From positions 1 to 64,000 of the forward strand of contig NZ_JASXSH010000002.1 in NCBI RefSeq assembly GCF_030315745.1: DNA of 64,000 nucleotides. Reading direction: 5' to 3'. The position numbers and the translations under genes were made by a program. Every line of letters starts with the position of its first letter. Position 1 is the first letter of the stretch. The notes beneath the pieces are model-generated. The model was not told the DNA's origin. It worked only from the letters and a program-made list of their open reading frames with translations, and searched no databases. Of this stretch, positions 18,797-28,313 are shown piece by piece. The stretch is from Gordonia heveisoli. Its GTDB lineage: Bacteria; Actinomycetota; Actinomycetes; Mycobacteriales; Mycobacteriaceae.

Positions 18797-19804
18797 GTGT
18801 CCATCCCAGACCTGTCGACGTCCCGACATGTGGCGCAGCGCTGCCTGCAGGCGGTGGTCGTCATCGCGTTGACCTACTCACTGGTGTTCGTGGTGCTCTA
18901 TGCGTTGCCAGGTGACCCGATCCGCTCACGGATCGAGAATCCCGACAGTCCCCTGCCACCGGCAGACGCCGATCGTCTGCTGCAGTACTACGGACTCGAC
19001 CAGAGCCTCATCGAACAGTTCCTCTCCTATACCGGGCGAATCCTCCAGGGAAACTTCGGATACTCGCTGCGAACCGGCCTCCCGGTCGATGAGATGGTGC
19101 TCGATGCGTTGCCGTCGACCCTGCAGCTGTCGATCCTGGCGCTGCTACTCTCCGTCGCGCTGTCGACGATCGTCGCGGTGGCCGCGGTCTTCGCCCCGGC
19201 CGAATCTCTCCGATCGTTCTTCCATTCACTGCCCGGCCTGTTTCTGTCGGTGCCGACGTTCGTCACCGGACTACTTCTGCTCTACGTCTTCTCCTTCGAA
19301 CTCGGCTGGGTCTCCAGCGTCCGGGACGAGGGTTTCAAATCCCTGCTGCTACCTGCGATCACGTTGGCGCTCGCCGTCTGCGCGCCGATCGCACAAGTGC
19401 TGATCCAGGGACTGGAGAAGGCATCCGGCGCACCGTTCGTCACCAACCTGCGGGCCCAGGGCAACACGACACCGCACATCGTCGGAATCCACGTGTTCAA
19501 GAACGCCGCGATCCCGGCTGTCACCCTGCTCGGCCTGACGGCCGCCGAACTGCTGGCTGGTTCGGTGGTCACCGAGATCATCTTCAATCGCCGCGGAATC
19601 GGCTGGCAGACAGAGCAAGCCGTCACCTACCAGGACAGTCCGGTAGTGCTTTTCGTCACCGTGCTCGTCGCCGCAGTCTTCACCGTCATCAATCTGGTCA
19701 CCGACCTTCTGTACCCGCTGATCGACCCCCGAGTGCACCGACAATCCGACGATGTTTCGGCCACCAGGACCTCTCTCCTACGTCGGACGGTGAGCCGAGC
19801 ATGA
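18797..19804 (+). CDS. Peptide/nickel-type ABC transporter permease (DppB-like)
   Basis: A 335-aa inner-membrane permease from the GTG at 18797 (MSIPDLSTSRHVAQRCLQ); the longer frame upstream lacks family features. It has about six membrane segments, and begins with the DppB-type helix and periplasmic domain (ALPGDPIRSRIENPD, YYGLDQSLIEQFLSYTGRILQGNFGYSLRTG). The EAA-like loop FVTNLRAQGNTTPHIVGIHVFKNAAIPAV couples to the ATPase. First gene of an operon with dppC-, fused ATPase-, binding-protein- and monooxygenase genes; its stop overlaps the next start (ATGA). Confidence 0.9.
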   Translation: MSIPDLSTSRHVAQRCLQAVVVIALTYSLVFVVLYALPGDPIRSRIENPDSPLPPADADRLLQYYGLDQSLIEQFLSYTGRILQGNFGYSLRTGLPVDEMVLDALPSTLQLSILALLLSVALSTIVAVAAVFAPAESLRSFFHSLPGLFLSVPTFVTGLLLLYVFSFELGWVSSVRDEGFKSLLLPAITLALAVCAPIAQVLIQGLEKASGAPFVTNLRAQGNTTPHIVGIHVFKNAAIPAVTLLGLTAAELLAGSVVTEIIFNRRGIGWQTEQAVTYQDSPVVLFVTVLVAAVFTVINLVTDLLYPLIDPRVHRQSDDVSATRTSLLRRTVSRA

Positions 19805-20664
19805 CGACAACCGACCCGGTCCCGGCATCCGTGCCGGTTGGCATCGATCCTCCGGCGCGCCGACAACTCTGGCGAACGCTACGGGTCGGCGACGTCCTGG
19901 CTTTCAGTTGGCTGGCGGCACTGGTGGTCTGCGCGCTGGTCCCCGAACTCGTCAGCTACGCCGATCCGCTTGAGCCGGTAGGCAAGTCATTTCAACCGGC
20001 GTCCGCCGACTTCTGGCTCGGCACCGACTACCTCGGACGCGACTTGTTCGCCCGCATCGTGCACGGCACCAGTCGCACACTCGCTGGTTCACTCATCGCC
20101 GTCAGCATCGGATTGGCAGTCGGCGTCCTGCTGGGGCTGGTGAGCGCCTACTTCGGCCGGTTGACCGACAGCATCGTCGGACGGCTCGTCGACGTTCTGT
20201 TGTCGATTCCCGGCCTCCTGCTCTCGATGGTCGTGGTCGTCGCCCTCGGTTTCGGTCAGTTCAGCGCGGCGATCGCCGTCGGGGTAGCCAACGTCGCGAC
20301 GTTCGCACGACTGATGCGATCGGAGGTACTTACCGTCCGGAACCTTCAGTTCGTCGAAGCCGCTTCGCATCTCGGAGCCGGACGGTTCCGAGTCCTTGTC
20401 CGCCATGTACTTCCCAACTCGTATGGATCTGTGTTGGCCCTCGCCGCACTGCAGTTCGGCCTGGCAATCCTCTGGATCGCATCGCTGAGCTACCTGGGAT
20501 ATGGCGTTCCCCCACCCGAACCGGAATGGGGCCGCCTCGTGTCGGAGGGCCGAAAGTACATCATCGCGTCGCCTGGCCTGCTCATCTATCCGGCCGCGGC
20601 AATCGTGTTGTCCGTCCTGTCGGTCAGTCGGGTCAATCAATACATACGAAGGAGAATCGGCTGA
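19801..20664 (+). CDS. Peptide/nickel-type ABC transporter permease (DppC-like)
   Basis: A 287-aa permease. After a cytoplasmic N-terminus and first helix (VLAFSWLAALVVCALVPELV) it has the DppC signature FWLGTDYLGRDLFARIVHGTSRTL, then five further helices. The EAA loop is FVEAASHLGAGRFRVLVRHVLPNSYGSVLA. It forms the heterodimeric channel with the preceding gene. The TGA overlaps the ATG of the ATPase gene (TGATG). Confidence 0.9.
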   Translation: MTTTDPVPASVPVGIDPPARRQLWRTLRVGDVLAFSWLAALVVCALVPELVSYADPLEPVGKSFQPASADFWLGTDYLGRDLFARIVHGTSRTLAGSLIAVSIGLAVGVLLGLVSAYFGRLTDSIVGRLVDVLLSIPGLLLSMVVVVALGFGQFSAAIAVGVANVATFARLMRSEVLTVRNLQFVEAASHLGAGRFRVLVRHVLPNSYGSVLALAALQFGLAILWIASLSYLGYGVPPPEPEWGRLVSEGRKYIIASPGLLIYPAAAIVLSVLSVSRVNQYIRRRIG

Positions 20665-22373
20665 TGGCCGCGCCAACCGGGACCGACCACGCCCCAGTCC
20701 TGCTCGACGTGCGCGCATTGCGCGTCGGCTACCGCAGGCGCCACCACCACGACGTCACTCCCGTCGTCCACGATGTTTCCTTTTCGATCGCGGCCGGTCG
20801 CACAGTCGCACTCATCGGCCAATCGGGATCGGGTAAGAGCACGATCGCGCAGGCACTCGCCGGCCTGCTGCCACCGAATGGTCGCGTACTGTCCGGTGAC
20901 GCGACCTTCGGCCAGACCTCGATCACCGATCTGCGGCCCCGCGAGTGTCGAACGCTGCGCGGCACGACGATCGCGCATATCCCGCAGGACCCGCTGGGTT
21001 CACTCGACCCGTTGAGCAAAGTCGGCGCATTCGTCGCCCGCTCGCTGATCCTGCATCGAGGACTGAACAAACGAGAAGCCCGCTCCGCCACCATCGAACT
21101 GCTCGATCGAGTGGGACTGCCGGACGCTCGAACCAAAGCCTCCGCCTATCCGCACGAGTTGTCGGGCGGCCAGCTCCAGCGAGTCATCATCGCGGCGGCG
21201 ATTGCGGGCAATCCCCGGCTTCTGATCGCCGATGAACCGACGTCCGCCCTGGACGTCTCGGTCCAAGCCGTCATCCTGGACCTCATCGATGAGCTACAGG
21301 CCGAGTTGGACCTCGGCGTACTCCTCATCACCCACGATCTCGGTGTCGCGCGAGACCGCAGCGATTCCGTCGTCGTGCTGAACAACGGCCGTGTGGAGGA
21401 AGCCGGCCCGACGCGGGAGGTGCTCGCTGCCCCGAGTGCGGCCTATACCCGCGGGCTTCTGGCCGACGCGCCGACGATGGATACGCGAAGAATCCGGCAG
21501 ACCGACGTGCTCGACGAGTCAGAATCCGCTCCGGCGATCACCATTGCCGATCTCACCAAGACCTATCGGCGCCGCGATTCCGCACAACCTCCCGCCGCGG
21601 CGATCGCCGACTTGAACCTCACCATCGGAGACGGAAGCGTCCACGCGATCGTCGGCGAGTCGGGATCCGGAAAGACGACCCTGGCAAGGGTTCTCGCAGG
21701 TCTTTCCCCCTTCGAGCAGGGGGTGGTTCGAGTCTACGACCGCACGCTGCCCCATCACCCAGGCGAGTACAACGCCAACGCCCGCCAACTCCAACTCGTC
21801 TATCAGAATCCGATGGCTGCGCTGGACCCACGCCTGACCGTTGCGCAACTCATCGGCGAACCCATCGAGATCCACCGACTCCACGCGCGCACCGAACGCC
21901 TTGAGGCGACCCGACATGCGCTCGCCCAGGTCGGCCTGGATGACACCTACCTCAAGCGGCGGCCGGCCGAGTTGTCCGGCGGCCAACGACAGCGGGTTGC
22001 CATCGCTCGTGCGCTCGTCCTGACGCCGAAGATCCTCATCCTCGACGAACCGACGTCCGCGCTCGACGTCTCCGCACAGGCTCGGATCGTCGACCTGCTG
22101 CTCGATCTGCGCGAACGGCACCAGCTCACCTACGTTTTCATCTCGCATGATCTCGGCTTGGTCGCCCGATTGGCTACCCACGTTTCCGTGCTGCGCCAGG
22201 GGCGTCTCGTCGAATCCGGCTCCGCCACCGATGTTCTCACCGCTCCCGCCACCAGCTATACCACCCGGCTTCTCGAGGCGATCCCCGGCAGCGGACCCGC
22301 TCGCGGCCGCCCTGATCGCGGCGGCCGACATGCCGCGACTCCCCTCCCAGCGGCATACGCGTTGTCCCGCTGA
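20664..22373 (+). CDS. Fused double ATPase of a peptide/nickel-type ABC transporter
   Basis: A 569-aa protein with two complete nucleotide-binding domains in one chain, equivalent to DppD plus DppF. The ATG at 20664 follows AGGAGA. Domain 1 has Walker A GQSGSGKST, signature LSGGQLQRV and Walker B LLIADEPTSALD. Domain 2 has GESGSGKTT, LSGGQRQRV and ILILDEPTSALD. It energises the two permeases encoded upstream. Start overlap with the permease stop implies translational coupling. Confidence 0.92.
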   Translation: MAAPTGTDHAPVLLDVRALRVGYRRRHHHDVTPVVHDVSFSIAAGRTVALIGQSGSGKSTIAQALAGLLPPNGRVLSGDATFGQTSITDLRPRECRTLRGTTIAHIPQDPLGSLDPLSKVGAFVARSLILHRGLNKREARSATIELLDRVGLPDARTKASAYPHELSGGQLQRVIIAAAIAGNPRLLIADEPTSALDVSVQAVILDLIDELQAELDLGVLLITHDLGVARDRSDSVVVLNNGRVEEAGPTREVLAAPSAAYTRGLLADAPTMDTRRIRQTDVLDESESAPAITIADLTKTYRRRDSAQPPAAAIADLNLTIGDGSVHAIVGESGSGKTTLARVLAGLSPFEQGVVRVYDRTLPHHPGEYNANARQLQLVYQNPMAALDPRLTVAQLIGEPIEIHRLHARTERLEATRHALAQVGLDDTYLKRRPAELSGGQRQRVAIARALVLTPKILILDEPTSALDVSAQARIVDLLLDLRERHQLTYVFISHDLGLVARLATHVSVLRQGRLVESGSATDVLTAPATSYTTRLLEAIPGSGPARGRPDRGGRHAATPLPAAYALSR

Positions 22374-22465
22374 CACATCGGCCCACCGACCACTCCGATC
22401 ATCCCCTGCCACTGTCGCGACCTCGACTGCGACGACCGGCTTCCCCACAGAGAGGAACAGTTTCA

Positions 22466-24094
22466 GTGCCACTACGGAGGCTTCGACCCATCCTTGTCGC
22501 CGCGGCGGCTGCGGTCATGCTGGTGACAGCGTGCGGAACCGCACCGACGGAAGAGGCCGGCGGTGACGAGGGGCCGCCGGTTCGCGGTGGACACCTCACC
22601 TACCTCGACTACCAGCCACTCAAGTCGTTTCAGCTCTCCGACCTGAACTGGTACCAGGCACAGCCCATCGCGAACAATGTGTTCGATCGGCTCGTCTTCC
22701 GCCCCCCGTCGGGCACCGAGATCAAACCTTGGATCGCCACGTCGTGGACGACCAGCGAGGACGGCCGACGCTACACCTTCACGCTCCGCGACGGTGTCAC
22801 CTACAGCGATGGCACGCCACTGGATGCCGAGAACGTCAAGCAAAACTTCGAGTTCCGTGCATTCGGCGACGACAAGGGCAACGTCAAACACTCCGCGTGG
22901 CCCGAGGTGGCCGCCATCTCCGCGGACAACGCCAAACGATCGGTCACCGTCGAACTCACCCGGCCGTACCCGTACTTCTTGACGACGCTGAGCGACGCGT
23001 CGGCCTCCGGGCTCGCGGCTTCCAGCTACTTCGCCAAGGATGCTCGCGGACAGAACCTCGCGACCAGCCTGGTCGGCAGCGGTCCGTTCGTCATCGAATC
23101 GGGCACCCTCGACGAGGTCAAACTGGTTCGACGACCCGGCTACGCCTGGGCCCCGGCGGGTGTGACCAACCAGGGCGAGGCATATCTCGACTCGTTCAGC
23201 ACCATCGGCGTCACCGAGGACAGCGTCCGGCTCGGTTCCCTGTCCTCGGATCAGGGCGACCTCATCCACTACGTGGAGCCGAGCTCACAACGCGTCGCGG
23301 AGGCACAGGGGCTGCGACTGATCACTCAGTCCTACGCGGATCAGGGCACCTATCTTCTCGTTCAGCGAAGCAGCGCACCGCATCTCGGCGATGTACGAGT
23401 ACGACAGGCAATCACCTACGCGGTCGACAAGCAGAAGTTGATCGACACGGTGTACGCACCGAACTACCGGGCGGCAACCGGACTCTTCGGAAGCGGCGGG
23501 CAAGATTTCGTCGATCAGAGCGACAAGGTCAGCTACCAGCCGGAGCGCGCGAATCAACTGCTCGATCAGGCCGGCTGGCGGCGCGGTGACGATGGCATCC
23601 GCGTGAAGGACGGACAACGACTGAAGCTGGTCGCATTGATCGACGTCTATACGGTCGGCGCCCCGTCGACTTTCGAGTACCTGCAGCAGCAACTCAAACA
23701 AGCCGGCATCGAAGTCGTCTTGCGGCAGGTCGATTGGGCCGACTACCCGAATGCGGCGAAGAGTCCGGATGTGGGTCTGATCTATCAGAGCGTCAACCAC
23801 GAGGCCGCATGGTCGTTGGCGAATGCGATCCGGGCCGACGGAGCCGATACGTTCAAACTCAAAGGCAGCGACGCTCAGCTGGAGACGTTGACCCGCAGCG
23901 TTCTCTACGGCAATCCGAAGACCGAGAACGAGCGGCGCAGCGCAGCTGTTGCACTGTCCCAGTACGTGATCGACAACGCCTACGTACTGCCGCTGACCGA
24001 ACGGACACAGACATTCGTCTCCAACTCGAAGGTCCACGGTTTCACTCAGACACAAGGGCATCCGTGGCTCTACCTCACCTGGAAGAACCAGTAG
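22466..24094 (+). CDS. Extracellular solute-binding lipoprotein, family 5
   Basis: A 542-aa binding protein. The N-terminus PLRRLRPILVAAAAAVMLVTACGT is a lipoprotein signal with lipobox VTAC. The mature part follows SBP family 5: PWIATSWTTSEDGRRYTFTLRDGVTYSDGTPLDAENV is the classical family segment, and VRQAITYAVDKQKLID lies in the C-terminal lobe. It would deliver substrate to the DppB/DppC-like permeases. The monooxygenases that follow suggest the ligand is a small organosulfur or similar compound rather than peptide. Confidence 0.9.
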   Translation: MPLRRLRPILVAAAAAVMLVTACGTAPTEEAGGDEGPPVRGGHLTYLDYQPLKSFQLSDLNWYQAQPIANNVFDRLVFRPPSGTEIKPWIATSWTTSEDGRRYTFTLRDGVTYSDGTPLDAENVKQNFEFRAFGDDKGNVKHSAWPEVAAISADNAKRSVTVELTRPYPYFLTTLSDASASGLAASSYFAKDARGQNLATSLVGSGPFVIESGTLDEVKLVRRPGYAWAPAGVTNQGEAYLDSFSTIGVTEDSVRLGSLSSDQGDLIHYVEPSSQRVAEAQGLRLITQSYADQGTYLLVQRSSAPHLGDVRVRQAITYAVDKQKLIDTVYAPNYRAATGLFGSGGQDFVDQSDKVSYQPERANQLLDQAGWRRGDDGIRVKDGQRLKLVALIDVYTVGAPSTFEYLQQQLKQAGIEVVLRQVDWADYPNAAKSPDVGLIYQSVNHEAAWSLANAIRADGADTFKLKGSDAQLETLTRSVLYGNPKTENERRSAAVALSQYVIDNAYVLPLTERTQTFVSNSKVHGFTQTQGHPWLYLTWKNQ

Positions 24095-24098
24095 CGAG

Positions 24099-25412
24099 AT
24101 GGGTGACAATCGACGACACCTTCATCTGGGTTTGAACGCGCCGGGTCTCGGCACCTACCGGTCGGCCTGGCGCCGCCCGGACGTGGACCCGGCGGGGCCC
24201 GCCACCGGCGAGTTCTACATACGACTCGCGCAGGAAGCCGAACGCGGTCTGTTCGACGCCTTCTTCCTCGCCGATCAGCAGGCACTCGATCCTGATTGGC
24301 AGACCAACTCCGGGGCGGCGCGTCTGGATCCGGTCATCGCGCTGACCGCCGCGGCCGCACATACCCGGTCGATCGGGCTGGTGGCGACCGTCTCGACCAC
24401 GTGGCACCATCCCTACAACCTGGCCCGCTCCATTCAGAGCCTCGATCGGGTGTCCCATGGCCGAGCGGGGTGGAACATCGTCACCAACCACAACCCGCGG
24501 ATCGCGGCCAACTTCGGACTCGACTCGATCCCCGAGAAGGCCGAACGTTATGCCCGCGCAGCGGAGTTCGCCGACGTGGTGGAGTCACTGTGGCGGACAT
24601 GGACACCGGACGCGATCGTCGCGGACAAGGCCACCGGTGTGTTCGCGACCGTTGGGTCGGTCACCGAGACCGCGCATGACGGCGAGTTCTTCCGGGTCCA
24701 CGGCGGTTCGACGGTGCCACCGTCGGAGCAAGGACTACCGGTGGTCTTCCAAGCCGGGGCGTCGTCCGGCGGCTTGGAGCTGGCCAATCGCCACGCCGAT
24801 GCGGTGTTCGTGTCGGCGATGACTCTGGACGCGGCGCGCGACTACCGGCAGCGTCTGGCCGGGCATGCATCCGCCCGCGCGCCGGGACGCCATCCGGTGA
24901 TCGTCCTGCCGGGTGCCGCACTGACCTTGGCCTCGACCGATGCGGAGGCGAGCAGGCGGCGAGCGACGCTCGACGATATCGACGGCTCGTTGAGCAGCCG
25001 CCAGTACATCGCCGGGCGACTGGGCCTGGACCCCGACGATCTGCACCCCGACCAGCCACTTCCGTTGCATCGGGTCGACCTCGATGAGCGCGCGAAGGTC
25101 AACTCGGAGGGATTCATCCGTTCCATCGTCGCCCTCGCCGAATCGGGTCGACCGCTGCGTGAACTGCTGCGCGACGGCACCGGGCACCTCACCGTCGTCG
25201 GGTCACCGAAGACGGTGGCCGACACCTTCGAACGGTGGTTCGCGACGGGCCTGGTCGACGGCTTCAACCTGATGCTCGATGTCATCGAGGAGAGCCTGCC
25301 GCTCTTCGTCGAGGAGGTTGTACCCATTCTGCAGGAGCGCGGAATCTACCGCCGCAAGTACGAGGGCACCACCCTGCGCGACCACCTGGGACTGCCCCGG
25401 CCCCACTGGTGA
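24099..25412 (+). CDS. FMN-dependent monooxygenase, NtaA/SnaA/DszA family
   Basis: A 437-aa LLM-fold, flavin-dependent monooxygenase starting 4 bp after the binding-protein stop. Family hallmarks include LFDAFFLADQQALD, STTWHHPYNLARSIQSLDRVSHGRAGWNIVTNHNP and VVFQAGASSGGLELANRHADAVFV. Members (DszA, SnaA, NtaA, SsuD-like) cleave C-S or C-N bonds with FMNH2 supplied by a separate reductase, which is not in this cluster. Lying behind an ABC importer, it probably breaks down the imported compound. True dibenzothiophene activity cannot be claimed. Confidence 0.88.
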   Translation: MGDNRRHLHLGLNAPGLGTYRSAWRRPDVDPAGPATGEFYIRLAQEAERGLFDAFFLADQQALDPDWQTNSGAARLDPVIALTAAAAHTRSIGLVATVSTTWHHPYNLARSIQSLDRVSHGRAGWNIVTNHNPRIAANFGLDSIPEKAERYARAAEFADVVESLWRTWTPDAIVADKATGVFATVGSVTETAHDGEFFRVHGGSTVPPSEQGLPVVFQAGASSGGLELANRHADAVFVSAMTLDAARDYRQRLAGHASARAPGRHPVIVLPGAALTLASTDAEASRRRATLDDIDGSLSSRQYIAGRLGLDPDDLHPDQPLPLHRVDLDERAKVNSEGFIRSIVALAESGRPLRELLRDGTGHLTVVGSPKTVADTFERWFATGLVDGFNLMLDVIEESLPLFVEEVVPILQERGIYRRKYEGTTLRDHLGLPRPHW

Positions 25413-25444
25413 TCGTCCCCACCCCCCACGAGCAAGGAGTTTCG

Positions 25445-26668
25445 ATGCCCAACCAGCAGTTGACCGATCGACCGCAGGTGCGGCCACCGTCGGCCCACTC
25501 CCCCGAGTTGGCCGCGGTGATCGCGCAGATCGCCGAGGACGCTGTCCGCCGTCGTGCCGCGGGTGGCGGCCGACCGGATCTGGCGCTCGCCCTGGTGCGG
25601 GCGCATCGTCTGGGCGCGGTACGGGTACCGACGGAGTTGGGCGGCGGCGGATACACCAAACGCGAGTTCTACGAGCTCGTCATCCGTCTGGGTCAGGCCG
25701 ACCCCGACGTCCCCCACATCCTGCGGGTCCACTGGGGCTTCACCGAGGACCGAATCCGGTTGCGCCACCACGACCGAGACGGTCAGTGGCTCGCCGACAT
25801 CGTCGGCGGCGTCATCTTCGGCGGGTCCAACACCGAGCTCAACGACCGGACCGTCGGCGTGCGCGACTTCGAGACCCGGCTGACCCCGGATGGTGACGGC
25901 TATCGTCTCAGCGGCCGCAAGTTCTACAGCACCGGCAGTCTGTACGCGGACATCCTGCGCATCGGCGTGAACGATCCCGACGGTGAACAGGTCGTCGCGG
26001 TCTTCCCCGCCGACCGTGCCGGTGTCGAACTGCTCGATGATTGGGATGGCTTCGGACAGGCCGAAACTGGCAGTGGTACAACCGTATTGACCGAGGTTCG
26101 GGTCGAGGCCGACGAGGTGATCCCCTTCGATCCGGGCGCGGGCGGGCGACCCCGGCAGTCGCAGCCGCAATTGCTGCTGCACGCGATCGCCGCGGGCATC
26201 CTGCGCTCGGTCGCCGACGATGCAGCCGCCTTGTTGCGCTCGCGCAGACGCACGTTCAGTTGGGCGGTCAGCGAGACACCGACATCGGATCCTCAGCTGC
26301 TGGAGATCATCGGCAATCTCGTCTCGGCCGCCTTCGTCGCCGAATCCACGGTGCTGGCGGCCGCCGATGCCCAGGATCGTGCCGCCGCCTTCGCGTTTGC
26401 CCACGGCGAGGTCGACGAGTCACTCGAGGAGCACGCGTCCCTGTTGGCCGCCAAGACCAAAGTGGGTGTCGAGGGTTTGGCACTGAAGGCTGCCGGCGAC
26501 CTGTTCGCGGTGAGCGGAGCCTCCGCCACGCGGGCCTCGGCACATCTCGATCGCCACTGGCGCAATCTCCGAACCCTGTTCTCGCACAATCCGACGCCGT
26601 ACAAGGCGCGGTCGATCGGCGACCACTTCGTCAACGGCACCTCGCTACCGCTCAACGGCTTCTTCTGA
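25445..26668 (+). CDS. Acyl-CoA dehydrogenase-fold flavin monooxygenase (DszC/SfnB-like)
   Basis: A 407-aa protein from the ATG at 25445 after AAGGAG. The acyl-CoA dehydrogenase fold is clear (ADIVGGVIFGGSNTELND, YRLSGRKFYSTGSLYADILRIGV, GFGQAETGSGTTVLTEVRVEADEV), but the C-terminus (ASAHLDRHWRNLRTLFSHNPTPYKARSIGDHFVNG) is that of DszC/SfnB-type flavin monooxygenases rather than beta-oxidation enzymes. It is the last gene of the importer operon and likely acts with the DszA-like enzyme in desulfurising an organic substrate. Confidence 0.85.
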   Translation: MPNQQLTDRPQVRPPSAHSPELAAVIAQIAEDAVRRRAAGGGRPDLALALVRAHRLGAVRVPTELGGGGYTKREFYELVIRLGQADPDVPHILRVHWGFTEDRIRLRHHDRDGQWLADIVGGVIFGGSNTELNDRTVGVRDFETRLTPDGDGYRLSGRKFYSTGSLYADILRIGVNDPDGEQVVAVFPADRAGVELLDDWDGFGQAETGSGTTVLTEVRVEADEVIPFDPGAGGRPRQSQPQLLLHAIAAGILRSVADDAAALLRSRRRTFSWAVSETPTSDPQLLEIIGNLVSAAFVAESTVLAAADAQDRAAAFAFAHGEVDESLEEHASLLAAKTKVGVEGLALKAAGDLFAVSGASATRASAHLDRHWRNLRTLFSHNPTPYKARSIGDHFVNGTSLPLNGFF

Positions 26669-26686
26669 CCGCCGCACGGACGCAAC

Positions 26687-26716
26687 TCGGCCCCGGCAGT
26701 GTTCTACCGGGGCCGA
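26687..26716. terminator. Bidirectional hairpin terminator
   Basis: A 10-bp perfect stem (TCGGCCCCGG, 26687-26696, with CCGGGGCCGA, 26707-26716) lies between the importer/monooxygenase operon and the convergent DUF3145 gene. No T-run follows on either side. Confidence 0.65.
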
Positions 26717-26762
26717 ATCTGGTGGCGACGGTACGCAACCGTCGGATGATGTCGGGCGTGGA

Positions 26763-27281
26763 CTATCCCACGCGTTGCTGCAGCCAGGTGACCTCGGCCC
26801 CCGCGCCGCCCATGCGGTAATCCTCCAGCGCGGCATCCCAAGCGGTGCCGAGTGCGGCTTCCAGTTCGCCGGCCAGGCCGGCGCTGTCGGGCTGGGATTC
26901 GATCAGCGCGCGCAACTGCATCTCGCCGATCACCACGTCGCCGCTGGCGCTGGTCGAGCCGCGCCAGAGCCCGAGGCCCGGCACATAGCTGAACCGCTCA
27001 CCGTCGACTCCCTCACTGGGATTCTCGGTGACCTCGAAGCGCAGCGCCGACCACTCGCGCAATGCGGTGACCAGCCGTGCGGCCGTGCCGACCGGGCCGG
27101 CCCAGTCAACGGTCGCACGTTGCATCCCGGGGTCGGCCTCTTGCGCGGACCACTTCAGGTTGGCCCGCGCATTCAGCGTCGACGACAGCGCCCACTCGAC
27201 ATGCGGGCACAGCGCCACCGGCGCTGAGTGGATGTACACCACTCCAGTCGTCATGTCCGCAAACTGATGTAGATTGCGCAC
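26763..27281 (-). CDS. DUF3145 family protein
   Basis: A protein of about 172 aa matching the actinobacterial DUF3145 family (TTGVVYIHSAPVALCPHVEWALSSTLNARANLKW). The GTG at 27281 is chosen because GGAGG lies 8 bases upstream, giving MRNLHQFADMTTGVVY; GTG 27290 and ATG 27254 are alternatives. The family is cytosolic and of unknown function, conserved through the Mycobacteriales near lipid-metabolism genes. Confidence 0.85.
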   Translation of the reverse strand: MRNLHQFADMTTGVVYIHSAPVALCPHVEWALSSTLNARANLKWSAQEADPGMQRATVDWAGPVGTAARLVTALREWSALRFEVTENPSEGVDGERFSYVPGLGLWRGSTSASGDVVIGEMQLRALIESQPDSAGLAGELEAALGTAWDAALEDYRMGGAGAEVTWLQQRVG

Positions 27282-27419
27282 CTTGTTCACCTCCGGTTAT
27301 CGACGAGGAACGTCTTCCCCAACACACCTCGCGACACCGGATATCACATTGTTGTTGTTTATTGTGCCCCACGTGGCCCGTGTTGCGCCAGTATTCTCAC
27401 GATTCTTGTGAGGTAGCTG

Positions 27420-28238
27420 TCATTCGTGGGGCCGAAGTGCCGCGACGAGGGTGTCGTTGAACTCGCTCCACAGCGGCTTCGCCCATGCCCCGAATGCCCG
27501 GTCGGTGAGCACCACGCACGCGGCATCCAGTTCTGGGTCTACCCACAGGAAGGTGCCCGCCTGGCCGAAGTGTCCGAAGGTCCGCGGCGAGTTTGTCGAG
27601 CCGGTCCAGTGCGGTGCCTTGTGCGCCCGGATCTCGAAGCCCAGTCCCCAATCGTTCGGGCGATGCCTGCCGTAGCCGGGGACGAAACCGTCGAGGCCGG
27701 GAAACCACACCCGGGTGGCGTCGGCGAGGGTCGCGGGCGCCAGCAGCGTCGGCGACAGCAACTCGGCCGCGAACCGCGCGAGGTCGCCTGCGCTCGCCCG
27801 GGCGCCGTGCCCGGCCGGTCCCGCCAGTTCGGTGTGCGACATCCCCAACGGCGCGGCCACCGCATCGGCGAGGTAGTCCGCGAAACCGATCTCGGTGGCC
27901 GCCTCGACCGTCGCGGCCAGTGTTTCGAAGCCGGCGCTGGAATAGATCCGACGCTCCCCCACGCCTGCCTCGACGTCATCCCCGGTGAACGCGAGCCCCG
28001 ATGCGTGGGCGAGCAGATGGGCGACGGTGGCACCGGGCGGACCGGCCGGATCGTCGAGTTCGACGGCACCTTCCTCCACCGCGACGAGAACCGCCTCGGC
28101 AACCAGAAGTTTGGTCACCGAGGCGAGTTCGTAGACGCGATCGGGGTCGCCGAAGTTCTCGACGACCCCGTCACGCGTGAGGACGACCGCCGACACGTGG
28201 TCGACCGGCCAGGTGGTCAGCGAATCGAGAATCGGCAC
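27420..28238 (-). CDS. Serine hydrolase, beta-lactamase/class C PBP-like
   Basis: A 272-aa protein with the nucleophile motif SVTK (S-x-x-K) near residue 39 (RVYELASVTKLLVAEA) and a later Y-x-G/H-x-G-like region. It lacks a signal peptide, so it probably acts in the cytosol as an esterase or amidase rather than as a true beta-lactamase. It is shorter than most class C enzymes. The gene precedes, in the same direction, nothing else closely; the alcohol dehydrogenase gene upstream ends 75 bp away. Confidence 0.82.
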   Translation of the reverse strand: MPILDSLTTWPVDHVSAVVLTRDGVVENFGDPDRVYELASVTKLLVAEAVLVAVEEGAVELDDPAGPPGATVAHLLAHASGLAFTGDDVEAGVGERRIYSSAGFETLAATVEAATEIGFADYLADAVAAPLGMSHTELAGPAGHGARASAGDLARFAAELLSPTLLAPATLADATRVWFPGLDGFVPGYGRHRPNDWGLGFEIRAHKAPHWTGSTNSPRTFGHFGQAGTFLWVDPELDAACVVLTDRAFGAWAKPLWSEFNDTLVAALRPHE

Positions 28239-28313
28239 GTTCTCAGACGTTACCGCCTCACCGCTGGCCGACGGCGGCGCCGAGCGTGGTCGGCGCCGTT
28301 CCGACGTCGTCGG

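Noticed and set aside
18797..26668. Classical dsz desulfurisation operon
   Set aside because: No dszB-like gene, and the DszA/DszC-like proteins match only at family level.
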